Of a DNA stretch of 64,000 bases, positions 43,590 to 51,930 are shown piece by piece. The DNA lies in assembly GCF_001721045.1 (NCBI RefSeq), contig NZ_MDER01000064.1, positions 1 to 64,000 on the forward strand. Direction: 5' to 3'. Origin of the DNA: Paenibacillus nuruki (GTDB taxonomy: Bacteria > Bacillota > Bacilli > Paenibacillales > Paenibacillaceae). Position 1 is the first letter of the stretch. The number at the start of each line of letters is the position of its first letter. Both the position numbers and the translations under genes were made by a program. A model generated the notes under the pieces. It was not told the DNA's origin. It did no database searches and was given only the letters and a program-made list of their open reading frames with translations.

Positions 43590-44974
43590 AAAAATCAAAA
43601 CAAACTTCGATCTTATCGTATTGGACGATTCGTTATTTTCTAATACTGTGTGTTGGATTCTTAATTATTGCAGCTGCGGCGGTCTATTGGGTACGCGATA
43701 CAGCCATGGATAACCGTTTGAAAACAGCGGGTTTACTCGGACAGGAAGTTGCTGATCGAGTCACTTCGGATAATGGGACTATCGTTATTCCTCAGAGGCT
43801 GGATGGTATTATTCAAAATCGACTAAAGTTTTTTAATTTAGATGAATATATGTGTATTATGATCGCTAATGAAAAAGGGCAATTCTTATTCTCTATGCCT
43901 AATCTTCCGCAAGATAAATTAAGTAAAAAGTTAACTCCTGATCTTGCCGAACCGACAGATAAACGGTATATGGCGGTAAACACACCTATTTTCAATGAAC
44001 AAGGAGTTAAGATTGGACAAGTGACTCTTCTTCAATCCAAAAAGTCGTTAACGTATAGCCCAAATGAAATTATATTAGTAGTGGTTCTGTTAAGTACGCT
44101 TATTATCTCAGGGTGGCTTACCATCTACTGGCTGTCGCGCAAACTATCCAGACCGATTCAATTAGTAGCCGATGCCGCCAAGCAAATTCGTGCAGGTAAC
44201 TACGATGTTAACTTGGATATTGATACACGGGAACAAGAAATCACGGAACTTGTGCAATCTTTTGAAGAAATGGCTCAACGGTTGAAGCAATTGGAAGAAT
44301 GGCGTGCTTTATCGTTAGCTGGAGTTACCCATGAACTGAAAACACCGGTTACATCAATTAAAGGTCTGGTCATGGCGGTACGTGAAGAAGTCGTTACCCA
44401 AGATGAAGCCAAAGAATTTCTTGATATTGCACTGAAAGAATCAGATCGTATGGAACGTATGATTGCGGATCTGCTGGATTACAATGCTTTTACTTCCGGT
44501 AGTGTAGAGATCCAAAGTGATCGCTTGCATTTACAGTTGTTGATCTCAGAGATTGCCTACCAGTGGAAAATAACACATGAAGCGTATCCTGTAGATATGA
44601 TTCTTGATCTACCTGAAGAACCACTATACACGATGGGCGATTCGCTACGTATTCAACAAATCTTTGTCAATTTATTAAATAATGGATTACAAGCTGTTGA
44701 TAAAAGTATACCGATTCAATTTCGGATTCGGATGTATGCAGAACAACAATATGTTCATGTTGAAGTAACAGATAACGGAACAGGCGTAGCACTTGAAGAT
44801 CAATCTCATATTTTCGAACGCTTTTATCGTGGAGATTGTAAAAAGCGTAGTGTACGTGGATTAGGACTCGGATTAACGTATAGTCAATTGCTTGCTCGTG
44901 CTCAAGGTGGCGAATTGCGATTGCGTCAAAGTTCTTCTGCGGGTAGTACGTTTGCTTTACAGTTGCCTCGATAA
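43574..44974 (+). CDS. Transmembrane sensor histidine kinase
   Basis: The 466-residue kinase has TM1 (about 19-40), a small extracytoplasmic sensor (about 42-165), TM2 (about 166-188), a HAMP domain, HisKA with VTHELKTPVTSIKG (His253) and HATPase_c with the NLLNNGLQAV N box, DNGTGV and GLGLGLTYS. The start is a TTG at 43574 within the response regulator, preceded by GGGG nine bases upstream; no ATG fits without losing TM1. A terminator follows at 45022. Partner of the OmpR-type regulator. Confidence 0.93.
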   Translation: MAKRVKKSKQTSILSYWTIRYFLILCVGFLIIAAAAVYWVRDTAMDNRLKTAGLLGQEVADRVTSDNGTIVIPQRLDGIIQNRLKFFNLDEYMCIMIANEKGQFLFSMPNLPQDKLSKKLTPDLAEPTDKRYMAVNTPIFNEQGVKIGQVTLLQSKKSLTYSPNEIILVVVLLSTLIISGWLTIYWLSRKLSRPIQLVADAAKQIRAGNYDVNLDIDTREQEITELVQSFEEMAQRLKQLEEWRALSLAGVTHELKTPVTSIKGLVMAVREEVVTQDEAKEFLDIALKESDRMERMIADLLDYNAFTSGSVEIQSDRLHLQLLISEIAYQWKITHEAYPVDMILDLPEEPLYTMGDSLRIQQIFVNLLNNGLQAVDKSIPIQFRIRMYAEQQYVHVEVTDNGTGVALEDQSHIFERFYRGDCKKRSVRGLGLGLTYSQLLARAQGGELRLRQSSSAGSTFALQLPR

Positions 44975-45021
44975 TCACATGCTGATTCTGTTCGATAAAT
45001 CTGCTAAATCAATATATGACT

Positions 45022-45053
45022 CCAAAGGTGAATCTTTAGATTCGCCTTTTTGG
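45022..45053 (+). terminator. Terminator after histidine kinase
   Basis: AAAGGTGAATC pairs with GATTCGCCTTT (one mismatch) around TTTA, followed by TT. Confidence 0.8.
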
Positions 45054-45212
45054 ATTGCTATAAAACTTAAATGATATGGATACAACTACAGAATAGGATA
45101 TATTCACTTAACTTATTAAGTAAGTTTACCTTTTTAGAGAGTTGGTTAATTTATTATATGATCCTAAATTATGGGATTATACTATGAATTAACATTATTA
45201 GGGGGCTGTGTC

Positions 45213-46817
45213 ATGAAAAAGAGGCAGATAGGTATAAGTATATTATCGGTAATGTTATTGGGATGGAGCCAGATTCCTGCTCACGTAGATGCTGCTTCTA
45301 CGTCTTATCAAGCATCTAGCGACTTTGCTACCACACAAGGGCAACATAATTGGCATTATCAACAAGGGTCTGGCAATACATACTCTAATCTCACTTATAA
45401 TACGGGTGCGAGTCGTTGGGATTTGAATCAAAGTTATCCATGGGTTTCTGCTAATGCTCAGCATCCCGGCAATACTGCTGATGCTGTTCGTACATGGATA
45501 TCTCCAGGTACAGGCACGATCACGATCTCTGGAAGTATCACTAAAGGCTCCGCAGATGGCGATGGTATCCAAGCTACGATCAAAAAAGACAACACTACTT
45601 TGTGGACGCAAAAAATTACAACGACTGCTGACCAAAACCCTACCGGAGTTACTCAAATTCCAGTGGTCAAAGGCACACAAATTCATTTTATGATCAATAA
45701 AGTACAGTCGATCAGCTTCGATCACACCCTATGGAATCCAACGATTACGTATACCACTCCAGACAATCCGTATCTATCGATAGTCGATTTTGGAGCTATC
45801 CCCAATGACAGCAAAGATGATTACGCTGCGATTACCAAAACAATTACAGAAGCTAAAAAACAAGGAAAAGAAGTCTATGTACCGGCAGGCAATTTTACAC
45901 TAAGTCAAATTCTTAAAGTAGATAGTGTAGCCATTCATGGAGAATCTCAAGATAGCTCTATCCTGACTTCTACTGATCCTAACAATGGCTCGATTGATCT
46001 GTCTGGAACCAGCCCTGCTCTTCGCAAATTGACTCATACGTATCAGACGACTGTTGAACGTGGTAATGGTGCGAATGAGAAAAACAGTATTACTGTACAT
46101 GGTGCAACTAACTTCACGATTGATCATGTGACTGTAGACAAATCGAGTGCTGCCGGAATGTTAATAAGAGGTCAAGCTAATCAAGGAACGATTACAAATA
46201 ACATTGTACAAGACACAGGAGCAGATGGTATTCATACAACTGATGGGAGTTATAATATTACGATTGCAAATAATAAGGTCAATCGTACTCTGGACGATAT
46301 GATTGCTGTTGTTAGCTACGGTGATGATAAAGATAGCTCAGGCAAATTACTACCTACTCATGACGTAAAAATTCTTAACAATCAAGTTAATGGTAGTACA
46401 GAAGCACGGGGTATTTCTGTTGTAGGCGGTCATGATGTATTGATTGAAGGGAACTCTATTCAAAATACTTACATGGCTGGAATTTTAGTGGCTACAGAAG
46501 CGGGCGATTATAATACTCAAGATGTCAATCAAGTTACTGTTAACAACAACACACTAAATTCTACTGCTACTAATCTAGGCGGTGGTCATCCAAGCCTTTT
46601 GGTAACTACAGGACCGGGAAAAATCGATAATGTAACATTTAATGATAATACAATTAGTGAAGCAGGTAAGTATGTTTTCGGTACATTAGGTAGCGGAACG
46701 ATGGGTACAATTAATTTTAATCGCAATAATATTATTGGAACAGGAAAAAGTGGACTATATATTTTTAAAAATGGGAACGTATTCGTAGATGGAGAAAAAA
46801 AGGTACTTACTAAATAA
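45213..46817 (+). CDS. Secreted right-handed beta-helix protein (pectate-lyase-like)
   Basis: The 534-residue protein has a signal peptide (KKRQIGISILSVMLLGW...PAHVDA). An N-terminal beta-sandwich of about 140 residues (WHYQQGSGNTYSNLTYN, GTITISGSITKGSADGDG) looks like a carbohydrate-contacting module. A Pectate_lyase_3-type entry DFGAIPNDSKDDYAAI is followed by about 10 beta-helix rungs (NFTIDHVTVDKSS, NGITNNIVQDT-like, SYNITIANNKVNRT). It probably acts on or binds extracellular polysaccharide. The ATG at 45213 follows AGGGGG; the open frame extends to 45171, but the added residues form no signal. No catalytic residues can be assigned with confidence. Confidence 0.85.
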   Translation: MKKRQIGISILSVMLLGWSQIPAHVDAASTSYQASSDFATTQGQHNWHYQQGSGNTYSNLTYNTGASRWDLNQSYPWVSANAQHPGNTADAVRTWISPGTGTITISGSITKGSADGDGIQATIKKDNTTLWTQKITTTADQNPTGVTQIPVVKGTQIHFMINKVQSISFDHTLWNPTITYTTPDNPYLSIVDFGAIPNDSKDDYAAITKTITEAKKQGKEVYVPAGNFTLSQILKVDSVAIHGESQDSSILTSTDPNNGSIDLSGTSPALRKLTHTYQTTVERGNGANEKNSITVHGATNFTIDHVTVDKSSAAGMLIRGQANQGTITNNIVQDTGADGIHTTDGSYNITIANNKVNRTLDDMIAVVSYGDDKDSSGKLLPTHDVKILNNQVNGSTEARGISVVGGHDVLIEGNSIQNTYMAGILVATEAGDYNTQDVNQVTVNNNTLNSTATNLGGGHPSLLVTTGPGKIDNVTFNDNTISEAGKYVFGTLGSGTMGTINFNRNNIIGTGKSGLYIFKNGNVFVDGEKKVLTK

Positions 46818-46847
46818 TTAAAGACTGCATTACATTCACCATTAAAT

Positions 46848-46894
46848 AAAAAGGAACCTTTGCTCCCTAAGAGGAGGACAAAGGTTCTTTTTTT
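46848..46894. terminator. Bidirectional terminator
   Basis: AAAAGGAACCTTTG pairs with CAAAGGTTCTTTTT around a short loop, with T7 following. It sits between the beta-helix gene and the converging excalibur gene. Confidence 0.9.
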
Positions 46895-46918
46895 ATTTTA
46901 ATATAAAAAAGCTATAGA

Positions 46919-47170
46919 CTATTCGCAAGCTACGCCGTCTTTATCACGATCTAATTTTAAACGGTATCCTGGCTCTCCTTTATACAAAGGCGCTTTACCT
47001 GCTTTGCGAACAGCGCTACAGTTTTTGTAAAAGACTGTTTTGGATTTGGTATTCACATAACTTCCAGCTTGACTGGATTGTGCTTGAACCGTTGGTGCAA
47101 CAGCTACTGTTAATCCTGCTAATAATGATAATGCGATTAATCCTGAACATGCTTTGTTCATTTTTTTCAT
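46919..47170 (-). CDS. Secreted excalibur calcium-binding domain protein
   Basis: The 83-residue protein has a signal peptide (KKMNKACSGLIALSLLAGLTVAVAPTVQA). A minimal excalibur domain follows: YKNCSAVRKAGKAPLYKGEPGYRLKLDRDKDGVACE with the Asp-x-Asp-x-Asp-Gly-x-x-Cys calcium loop and one disulfide pair (first Cys in NCSAV, last in ACE). Such domains accompany nucleases and surface proteins. Here it stands alone. AAAGGGG precedes the ATG. Confidence 0.93.
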   Translation of the reverse strand: MKKMNKACSGLIALSLLAGLTVAVAPTVQAQSSQAGSYVNTKSKTVFYKNCSAVRKAGKAPLYKGEPGYRLKLDRDKDGVACE

Positions 47171-47277
47171 GAGTATACCCCTTTACATTATAAGTGTTAT
47201 TATACTTTTTTGGTACTATATGGATTATATCGGAGAGTTAGTTAAATTGTTTAGTTTAATTTATAAGTTACTTTCAA

Positions 47278-47326
47278 AAAATAAAAAGCATACCTTATGA
47301 TGGACAAGCCACATTGGTATGCTTTG
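47278..47326 (-). terminator. Terminator of the NrtR-like/NADAR/PARG cluster
   Basis: Read on the minus strand, AAAGCATACC pairs with GGTATGCTTT around a long loop and is followed by TTATTTTTTG. Confidence 0.8.
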
Positions 47327-47380
47327 GGATATATAAGACTTGAACTTTATCTATGGAGATTGGCTGAATCCATACGCTCA

Positions 47381-48313
47381 TTATAGTGAAAATGCTTTCT
47401 CAAAAGCTTGAATAACATGCTTCTTGGGGGATCGATCATACACAGCAAAAACAATCTGTTTAAATAAGAGTGCATATTTTTCTTCTAGTAGCACTTGACG
47501 GAACCACGCTGCTACTTCGTGCGGATCATTGCGAAATACACCACATCCGAATGCCCCTAATACCAGATACTCGTCTCCCTGCTCTGCGGCTACAGCCAAA
47601 ATATAGCGAATACGTTCTAACATCACTTCACTGATTCGATCTACATTTGCAGGTTCACGTTCTCTGACTACACCTGCATTAACAGCTGGTGCAGTAATCA
47701 TAGATACTTGATAGGTCTGTGCTCTCAGCGAACCATCGTCTTCCCGAAAGACCGTTACTTGTGGTGAGTAGATCATATAGTCTGAATACAGACAACTTTT
47801 TTGCTTACGATTATAATCATACATTTCAGTCATTTGAATCTGACTCGGATACAGAGAAGATGAACGTGCTAGACTTTCTTCTTGCGCCTGACTTCCTCCT
47901 AGAAAGCCACCACCAGGATTACGTGCAGAAGCAAAGTTTAGACAAGCGACTTTGTCACGTTGTTGTCTCATGGTTAGTTGTTCAGCTGCTTTGAGCGTTG
48001 AATAAGGATTTACAATAATCTTTGACGCACAGCGCTCATCATCCGACAATGACGACTCTTCCGGTTGTAATAAATCTGCTATATTTAGATTTCCTATATG
48101 AGTTGTATGTTGTAAAAGAGTGTTGATCTTTGCGACTGCTTTTTCTTTGACTGTTGATAATTTTTCAGGTGTATACAGAACAGAATAATTGATAGTATAT
48201 TCAATCTCTGACTTGATCTCAATCTCTTTACCTGATAATACTTTGTAATGACCTTGTTCTAAAATATCTAATGTTTCTTGCGCCCACTTGGAGCGAACTT
48301 CTCGTGATGTCAT
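47381..48313 (-). CDS. TIGR02452-type microbial PARG-like protein
   Basis: The 310-residue macrodomain-fold protein has the PARG signature NPGGGFLGGSQAQEESLAR: a GGG loop and catalytic-type Gln-Glu-Glu. DEYLVLGAFGCGVFRNDP, a typical phosphate-binding strand, lies near the end. Bacterial-type PARGs hydrolyse poly- or oligo-ADP-ribose and ADP-ribose esters. The ATG at 48313 has AAGGAG nine bases upstream; a TTG three codons before lies directly against that site. It is the last gene of a three-gene minus-strand cluster behind NADAR and a NrtR-like gene. Confidence 0.93.
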   Translation of the reverse strand: MTSREVRSKWAQETLDILEQGHYKVLSGKEIEIKSEIEYTINYSVLYTPEKLSTVKEKAVAKINTLLQHTTHIGNLNIADLLQPEESSLSDDERCASKIIVNPYSTLKAAEQLTMRQQRDKVACLNFASARNPGGGFLGGSQAQEESLARSSSLYPSQIQMTEMYDYNRKQKSCLYSDYMIYSPQVTVFREDDGSLRAQTYQVSMITAPAVNAGVVREREPANVDRISEVMLERIRYILAVAAEQGDEYLVLGAFGCGVFRNDPHEVAAWFRQVLLEEKYALLFKQIVFAVYDRSPKKHVIQAFEKAFSL

Positions 48314-48344
48314 GATTGGCAACTCCTTACTTCTCTATTTCTAG

Positions 48345-48845
48345 TTAGACTTGAGACAATAAATCTTCTCGCAGTTGTGTTAAAACTTCGCCCAGCCAAT
48401 TCGTTCCCCGCCATGTTGCTCGCTGATGGATACGAGGATCATCTTCAGATAATCCAATACCCCAGATACGATCAGTTGGACTGGCTTCGACTAAAGTCTG
48501 TCCGGCTGTGGCTAACAGTACCAGTAATAACTCCGGGTTCTGCGTAAACTTGGCATGATTGCCACGGTATACGATATTTTTGGCTTCTCGATTCCAAAGC
48601 TCATCATCAAATCGTTGAATCTGTCTGCCTAACGCTTTTTGCTGACGCGGATGGTCCGCTTGTAAAATACGTGCAGCGATATCCCGATCACCGAATAATT
48701 GCGCTTTGCCATACATCATATATTGTTCTGCTGATGTAAATTGCTGCCCTTCCAACTCAAAAGAAGCTGGATACCACTGAGAGAATGGAGAGGCATCTCG
48801 GTAAAAAAATAAAAAGCGTTCAGATTGAGAGCTTGATCTACTCAT
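48345..48845 (-). CDS. NADAR family protein (YbiA/ADP-ribosyl-guanine glycosidase-like)
   Basis: The 166-residue protein of the NADAR/DUF1768 family has ERFLFFYRDASPFSQWYPA at the N-terminus, FTSAEQYMMYGKAQLFGD (with the conserved Glu), HAKFTQNP and WRGTNWLG. Family members cleave N-glycosidic bonds: YbiA on riboflavin intermediates, and other NADARs on ADP-ribosylated guanine in DNA, reversing DarT-type toxins. The linkage here to a PARG-like gene and a NrtR-like regulator favours ADP-ribose chemistry over riboflavin. No DarT-like toxin was seen in the window. Confidence 0.93.
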   Translation of the reverse strand: MSRSSSQSERFLFFYRDASPFSQWYPASFELEGQQFTSAEQYMMYGKAQLFGDRDIAARILQADHPRQQKALGRQIQRFDDELWNREAKNIVYRGNHAKFTQNPELLLVLLATAGQTLVEASPTDRIWGIGLSEDDPRIHQRATWRGTNWLGEVLTQLREDLLSQV

Positions 48846-48875
48846 TGTATGATTCCTCTTTTCTTGATCCAGACG

Positions 48876-49802
48876 TTATTTGATGACCTCTTCCCAAGCG
48901 GGACGAAAACGAAACAGTTGGGACGGTCGATGTCCTGCATCTTTGGTATATTCATTCGTAGCTACGACTTGTGAAGCGATTTTACGGCGAAATGCAGGTG
49001 CTAATAACTCTCGATCCAAAATAATTTCATAGACTTGTTGTAATGCAGATAATGTAAATAACGGTGGCATCAAATTAAAAGCAATATCGGTATACTCAAT
49101 TTTGCTACGCAAACGTTCTACACCATAAGCAATCATTTTGGCATGATCAAAAGCGATTCCTTCGCTCTCTATTACTTCCCAGCGTACATCGTTGATCGTA
49201 CCTCGATAGACATGAGTGACTCGAACCAAGCCAGATAGATGGTGTTCTCCATGCTGTAAATGAATACGAATATCCCGCTCAATCTCGCATCCATCGGGTA
49301 AACGTACTTTCTTTTCTTGCATAATCTGATAATTAAGCTTAAACCATCTTGCATCGTCTGCGTCTTCTCCCGCTTGTACTTGCTGAGTTGTAGAATCGAC
49401 CAGTGCCATGTAAGAACAACTGATTACCCGTGTGCGAGGATCACGATTCACTTCGCCCCATGTGTATAATTGCTCCATATAGATGTGCTCCAGATTCGTT
49501 TCACTCCGCAATTCCCGAGCCGCCGCTTCATCCAGACTTTCGTCGATAGATACGAACCCACCCGGTAATGCCCATTGCCCCATATATGGATGTTCACCAC
49601 GTTGAATCATCAGCAACTGCAATGACTTTTCTGGTAATTTGCGATAGTTATCTTGCTCTTGATTCATCACTGTAAAAATCAGCATATCGACTGTAGCTGA
49701 AGGTCGATCATATATACCAGCATCATATTGTTCCAGAAATTGTTCTTCTGTAAGACCTTTATGGTTAAGAATGGGCGTCGCATCAGTTGGCGAATCAGAC
49801 AT
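48876..49802 (-). CDS. NrtR-like Nudix-related transcriptional regulator
   Basis: The 308-residue protein has an N-terminal Nudix fold (about 36-165) and a C-terminal winged helix (about 225-300: FTLSALQQVYEIILDRELLAPAFRRKI). Its Nudix box starts GFVSIDESLDEAAA and continues REL-R-S-E-T-N-L: the first Glu of the EE pair is Ser100 and the Gly is Asn103. This loss of catalytic residues is typical of NrtR regulators, which bind ADP-ribose or NAD-related ligands without strong hydrolysis. Its gene starts the cluster with NADAR and the PARG-like gene, which it probably controls. RBS AGGAGG-like (ACGGAGG) lies before the ATG. Confidence 0.88.
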   Translation of the reverse strand: MSDSPTDATPILNHKGLTEEQFLEQYDAGIYDRPSATVDMLIFTVMNQEQDNYRKLPEKSLQLLMIQRGEHPYMGQWALPGGFVSIDESLDEAAARELRSETNLEHIYMEQLYTWGEVNRDPRTRVISCSYMALVDSTTQQVQAGEDADDARWFKLNYQIMQEKKVRLPDGCEIERDIRIHLQHGEHHLSGLVRVTHVYRGTINDVRWEVIESEGIAFDHAKMIAYGVERLRSKIEYTDIAFNLMPPLFTLSALQQVYEIILDRELLAPAFRRKIASQVVATNEYTKDAGHRPSQLFRFRPAWEEVIK

Positions 49803-49973
49803 AAATATAACCTCCGTATTAGAATTAGCTATTATTAGTATTTACGTTTATTGGTTAAATGTGTTCAGCAAAATAAATCAGATATATGTTCGAATGATAT
49901 TCACTCTTTGTTATTAACATATAGTTATTATTAATCAAAAATAATCTCCAAGTCAACACTAATCATAAAATAA

Positions 49974-50008
49974 CCAAAAAGACTTTCCCTAGATAACAGA
50001 GAAAGCCT
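49974..50008 (-). terminator. Terminator of small membrane-protein gene
   Basis: Read on the minus strand: AGGCTTTCTCT, loop, AGGGAAAGTCT, TTTTTGG. It lies just after the 36-residue gene. Confidence 0.7.
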
Positions 50009-50034
50009 ATAGTGTAAAATATCAAATCTACCGT

Positions 50035-50145
50035 TTATTTACGTTGATTACGCTTATTTTTACGATTCGTTTGGATCGTCATAAAACCAAAAATAATAAA
50101 GACCACTCCTGCACCTACAAGCATTTGTATCAAAAAATCCATCAT
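50035..50145 (-). CDS. Small single-span membrane protein (36 aa)
   Basis: The short frame MMDFLIQMLVGAGVVFIIFG continues with FMTIQTNRKNKRNQRK and a stop. One hydrophobic span of about 18 residues is followed by a strongly basic tail, a common plan for small regulatory or accessory membrane peptides. GAGGTGA lies before the double ATG and a terminator follows, so it is very likely a real transcribed gene. It is on the same strand as, and 32 bases downstream of, a 109-residue membrane protein. The function is unknown. Confidence 0.65.
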   Translation of the reverse strand: MMDFLIQMLVGAGVVFIIFGFMTIQTNRKNKRNQRK

Positions 50146-50177
50146 TTCACCTCAAGCTTAGTCGTTATGTATACAGC

Positions 50178-50507
50178 TTACTTTACACTTAACCGATTAC
50201 GCAGTACTTGCCACACTTTTATTAGAAAATATGCTGTAATATAGCAACCTATTAATGATACAAAAAAAGAATCTGTTTTAAAATATACTTTCTCTGTATG
50301 CATAGTGATAAACCATAGATTCTCATATCCTGTCAGATCATCACTTGTCTGCAATGTTAAAAAAGAAGAAAACTGACCAAACTGATACTGCTTTACAATA
50401 TCTGAAGGGAAATTTCGCGTTATATGTACTCTATTAGGTATTAACATAAACAGTAACATCACAATTACAGTCACTAGCCAAACTCTTTTATGATCAAAAA
50501 AAGTCAT
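50178..50507 (-). CDS. Hypothetical two-span membrane protein (109 aa)
   Basis: The protein begins MTFFDHKRVWLVTVIVMLL with one span (about 9-26), has a polar outside loop of about 50 residues rich in aromatic residues (NFPSDIVKQYQFGQF, ENLWFITMHTEKVY), and ends with a second span around 80-100 (FFVSLIGCYITAYFLIKVW) and a basic tail. AAAGGAGG lies before the ATG at 50507; the frame reaches to 50555 without another site. It is not recognised. It probably forms an operon with the 36-residue gene behind it. Confidence 0.8.
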   Translation of the reverse strand: MTFFDHKRVWLVTVIVMLLFMLIPNRVHITRNFPSDIVKQYQFGQFSSFLTLQTSDDLTGYENLWFITMHTEKVYFKTDSFFVSLIGCYITAYFLIKVWQVLRNRLSVK

Positions 50508-50557
50508 ATTGTCCTCCTTTCCTATCAAACGTGTAATATAAACATTGTAGACCAAAT

Positions 50558-50608
50558 AAAAAAGCCTGAAACATTATGACTCTCTCGCGATCGCAAATGG
50601 TTAGGCTA
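50558..50608 (-). terminator. Terminator after TetR gene
   Basis: Read on the minus strand: AGCCT with AGGCTTTTTT and a partly paired inner stem. It lies between the TetR gene and the membrane-protein gene. Confidence 0.65.
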
Positions 50609-50628
50609 TAGTTATAAGGTTATATACT

Positions 50629-51204
50629 TCATTTGTTCAAAATCCTTAACGTGGTATCTATAATATCTGTTAATTTCTGCTGATCTACAGCTGTTTTCAC
50701 TGTGGTACGTAGACCTAACCAGGCATTCATAAAATAGTGAGCCAGCAGTTCAGCATCAAGGTCTGCTTGGATCTCTCCACTTCCTTGACCTGCCACCAGT
50801 AGATCCAACAAACATTGTTCAGTGTGTGTATAAGCACCTTCTACTAATGCAGAGACTTCAGGATCGAGTGTACCTAATTCTACACCAGAATTCACCATTA
50901 GACAGCCTTTCGGTAATGCTTGATTATCGACCGTTGTTTCCAGAAATATACGAATGATATCTGTAACAGGAACTTGCCGTTCCAATAAATGTTGCAGTCG
51001 TTGGGACTGAAGAAGTTGATAGCGTTGCAGCGCTTGAATAAACAGCGCATGTTTATCTCCAAATGTATCATAGATACTTCTGCGATGAATCCCCATCGTA
51101 TCAACCAATTCTTGCATTGACGTCTTCTCATAACCTTGGGACCAGAATAGATACATCGCTTTATCGAGTACTTCATTAATTTCAAATTCTTTATGTCTTG
51201 CCAT
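50629..51204 (-). CDS. TetR/AcrR family regulator (YcdC/AcrR-like)
   Basis: The 191-residue protein has a TetR HTH (EFEINEVLDKAMYLFWSQGYE, SMQELVDTMGIHRRSIYDTFGDKHALFIQAL) and a C-terminal domain with QALPKGCLMVNSGVELGTLDPE, characteristic of TetR_C_16/YxaF-like regulators of oxidoreductases. The ATG at 51204 follows GAGGTGAGA. It is close to a cluster of NAD(P)H oxidoreductases whose two SDR promoters share a repeated operator, and is a candidate for the protein that binds them, though its own promoter lacks an obvious copy. Confidence 0.92.
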   Translation of the reverse strand: MARHKEFEINEVLDKAMYLFWSQGYEKTSMQELVDTMGIHRRSIYDTFGDKHALFIQALQRYQLLQSQRLQHLLERQVPVTDIIRIFLETTVDNQALPKGCLMVNSGVELGTLDPEVSALVEGAYTHTEQCLLDLLVAGQGSGEIQADLDAELLAHYFMNAWLGLRTTVKTAVDQQKLTDIIDTTLRILNK

Positions 51205-51334
51205 TGTTCTCACCTCGCTTATTTAGTATACATTGAAGTGAATGATCAGCAAACGTGAGATTGATCCCAACTCATTCCTAACAGAAACTGTTGAATCTTT
51301 AAGATCATAGTATTGATCTTTAAAAATTATGATA

Positions 51335-51871
51335 TTATTCTTCAAAATCCAGATAATAATAGATATCAGAATTGCCTCGTTCAGATGTAAAATAGTAATC
51401 TCTTGTATTCAAACCGCCGATTTCAAAACCATATTTTAAATAGAATTTATTTGCAGCAAGATTATATGATTGGGCAATAGTACTCAAGCCTTTACAATTT
51501 TTTTCTTTGGATACGACTATTCCCAAATCAAGCATATCTGTAGAGACACCACTTCTACGATAGTTTTGATTTACTTTCAGATCACTAAGATAACAATACT
51601 TATTCCAATGGATCTCAAACACAGCGAGTCCAACACAGATATCCTGATCAAAGGCAGCTATAGCAAAACCATTCTGATAGATTTTGGCAAATGAATAATC
51701 TTCTTCTGGAAATGTTTTCTCCTGCGTCTGATCAAAGTACTTTTCTTGATACTCCCATTGATCATTAGGCTTGGTCACGACTAATTCACCGAATATCTGA
51801 AAGGTCTCATTAGGTAATTGCAAAGAATCTTTGGTTGCTTCTGTAATCAATTCAATTCTTATATGATTCAA
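51335..51871 (-). CDS. GNAT acetyltransferase, streptothricin-acetyltransferase (SatA)-like
   Basis: The 178-residue protein of the GNAT fold has a strand NKYCYLSDLKVNQNYR, an R-R-S-G-V-S variant of the acetyl-CoA loop (QNYRRSGVSTDM), TIAQSYNLAANKFYLKYGFEIGG and a C-terminal SDIYYYLDFEE. The pattern matches Bacillus SatA, which N-acetylates streptothricin, in the same order (FEVIGK, NRYAYIEDIAV, QDNNLIACKFYHNCGF). The start is a TTG with AAGGAGG nine bases upstream. The family contains other acetyltransferases, so resistance is an inference. Confidence 0.8.
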   Translation of the reverse strand: MNHIRIELITEATKDSLQLPNETFQIFGELVVTKPNDQWEYQEKYFDQTQEKTFPEEDYSFAKIYQNGFAIAAFDQDICVGLAVFEIHWNKYCYLSDLKVNQNYRRSGVSTDMLDLGIVVSKEKNCKGLSTIAQSYNLAANKFYLKYGFEIGGLNTRDYYFTSERGNSDIYYYLDFEE

Positions 51872-51930
51872 TTTGTAGCCTCCTTCGATCTCTAACTATT
51901 CAGCTTCCAGAGTCCACAAAACTGAACGTA

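Noticed and set aside
45255-45725. Minus-strand frame of 156 codons in the beta-helix gene
   Set aside because: Antisense to a signal-peptide-bearing gene; Arg/Ile/Ser-rich, without ribosome site.
38320-49802. One ADP-ribose operon joining the macrodomain gene with NADAR/PARG
   Set aside because: About 8.5 kb of unrelated genes and several terminators separate them; only a thematic link.
49803-49960. Palindrome around TAACATATAGTTA upstream of the NrtR-like gene as operator
   Set aside because: Only 4-5 paired bases per arm in AT-rich DNA; indistinguishable from chance.
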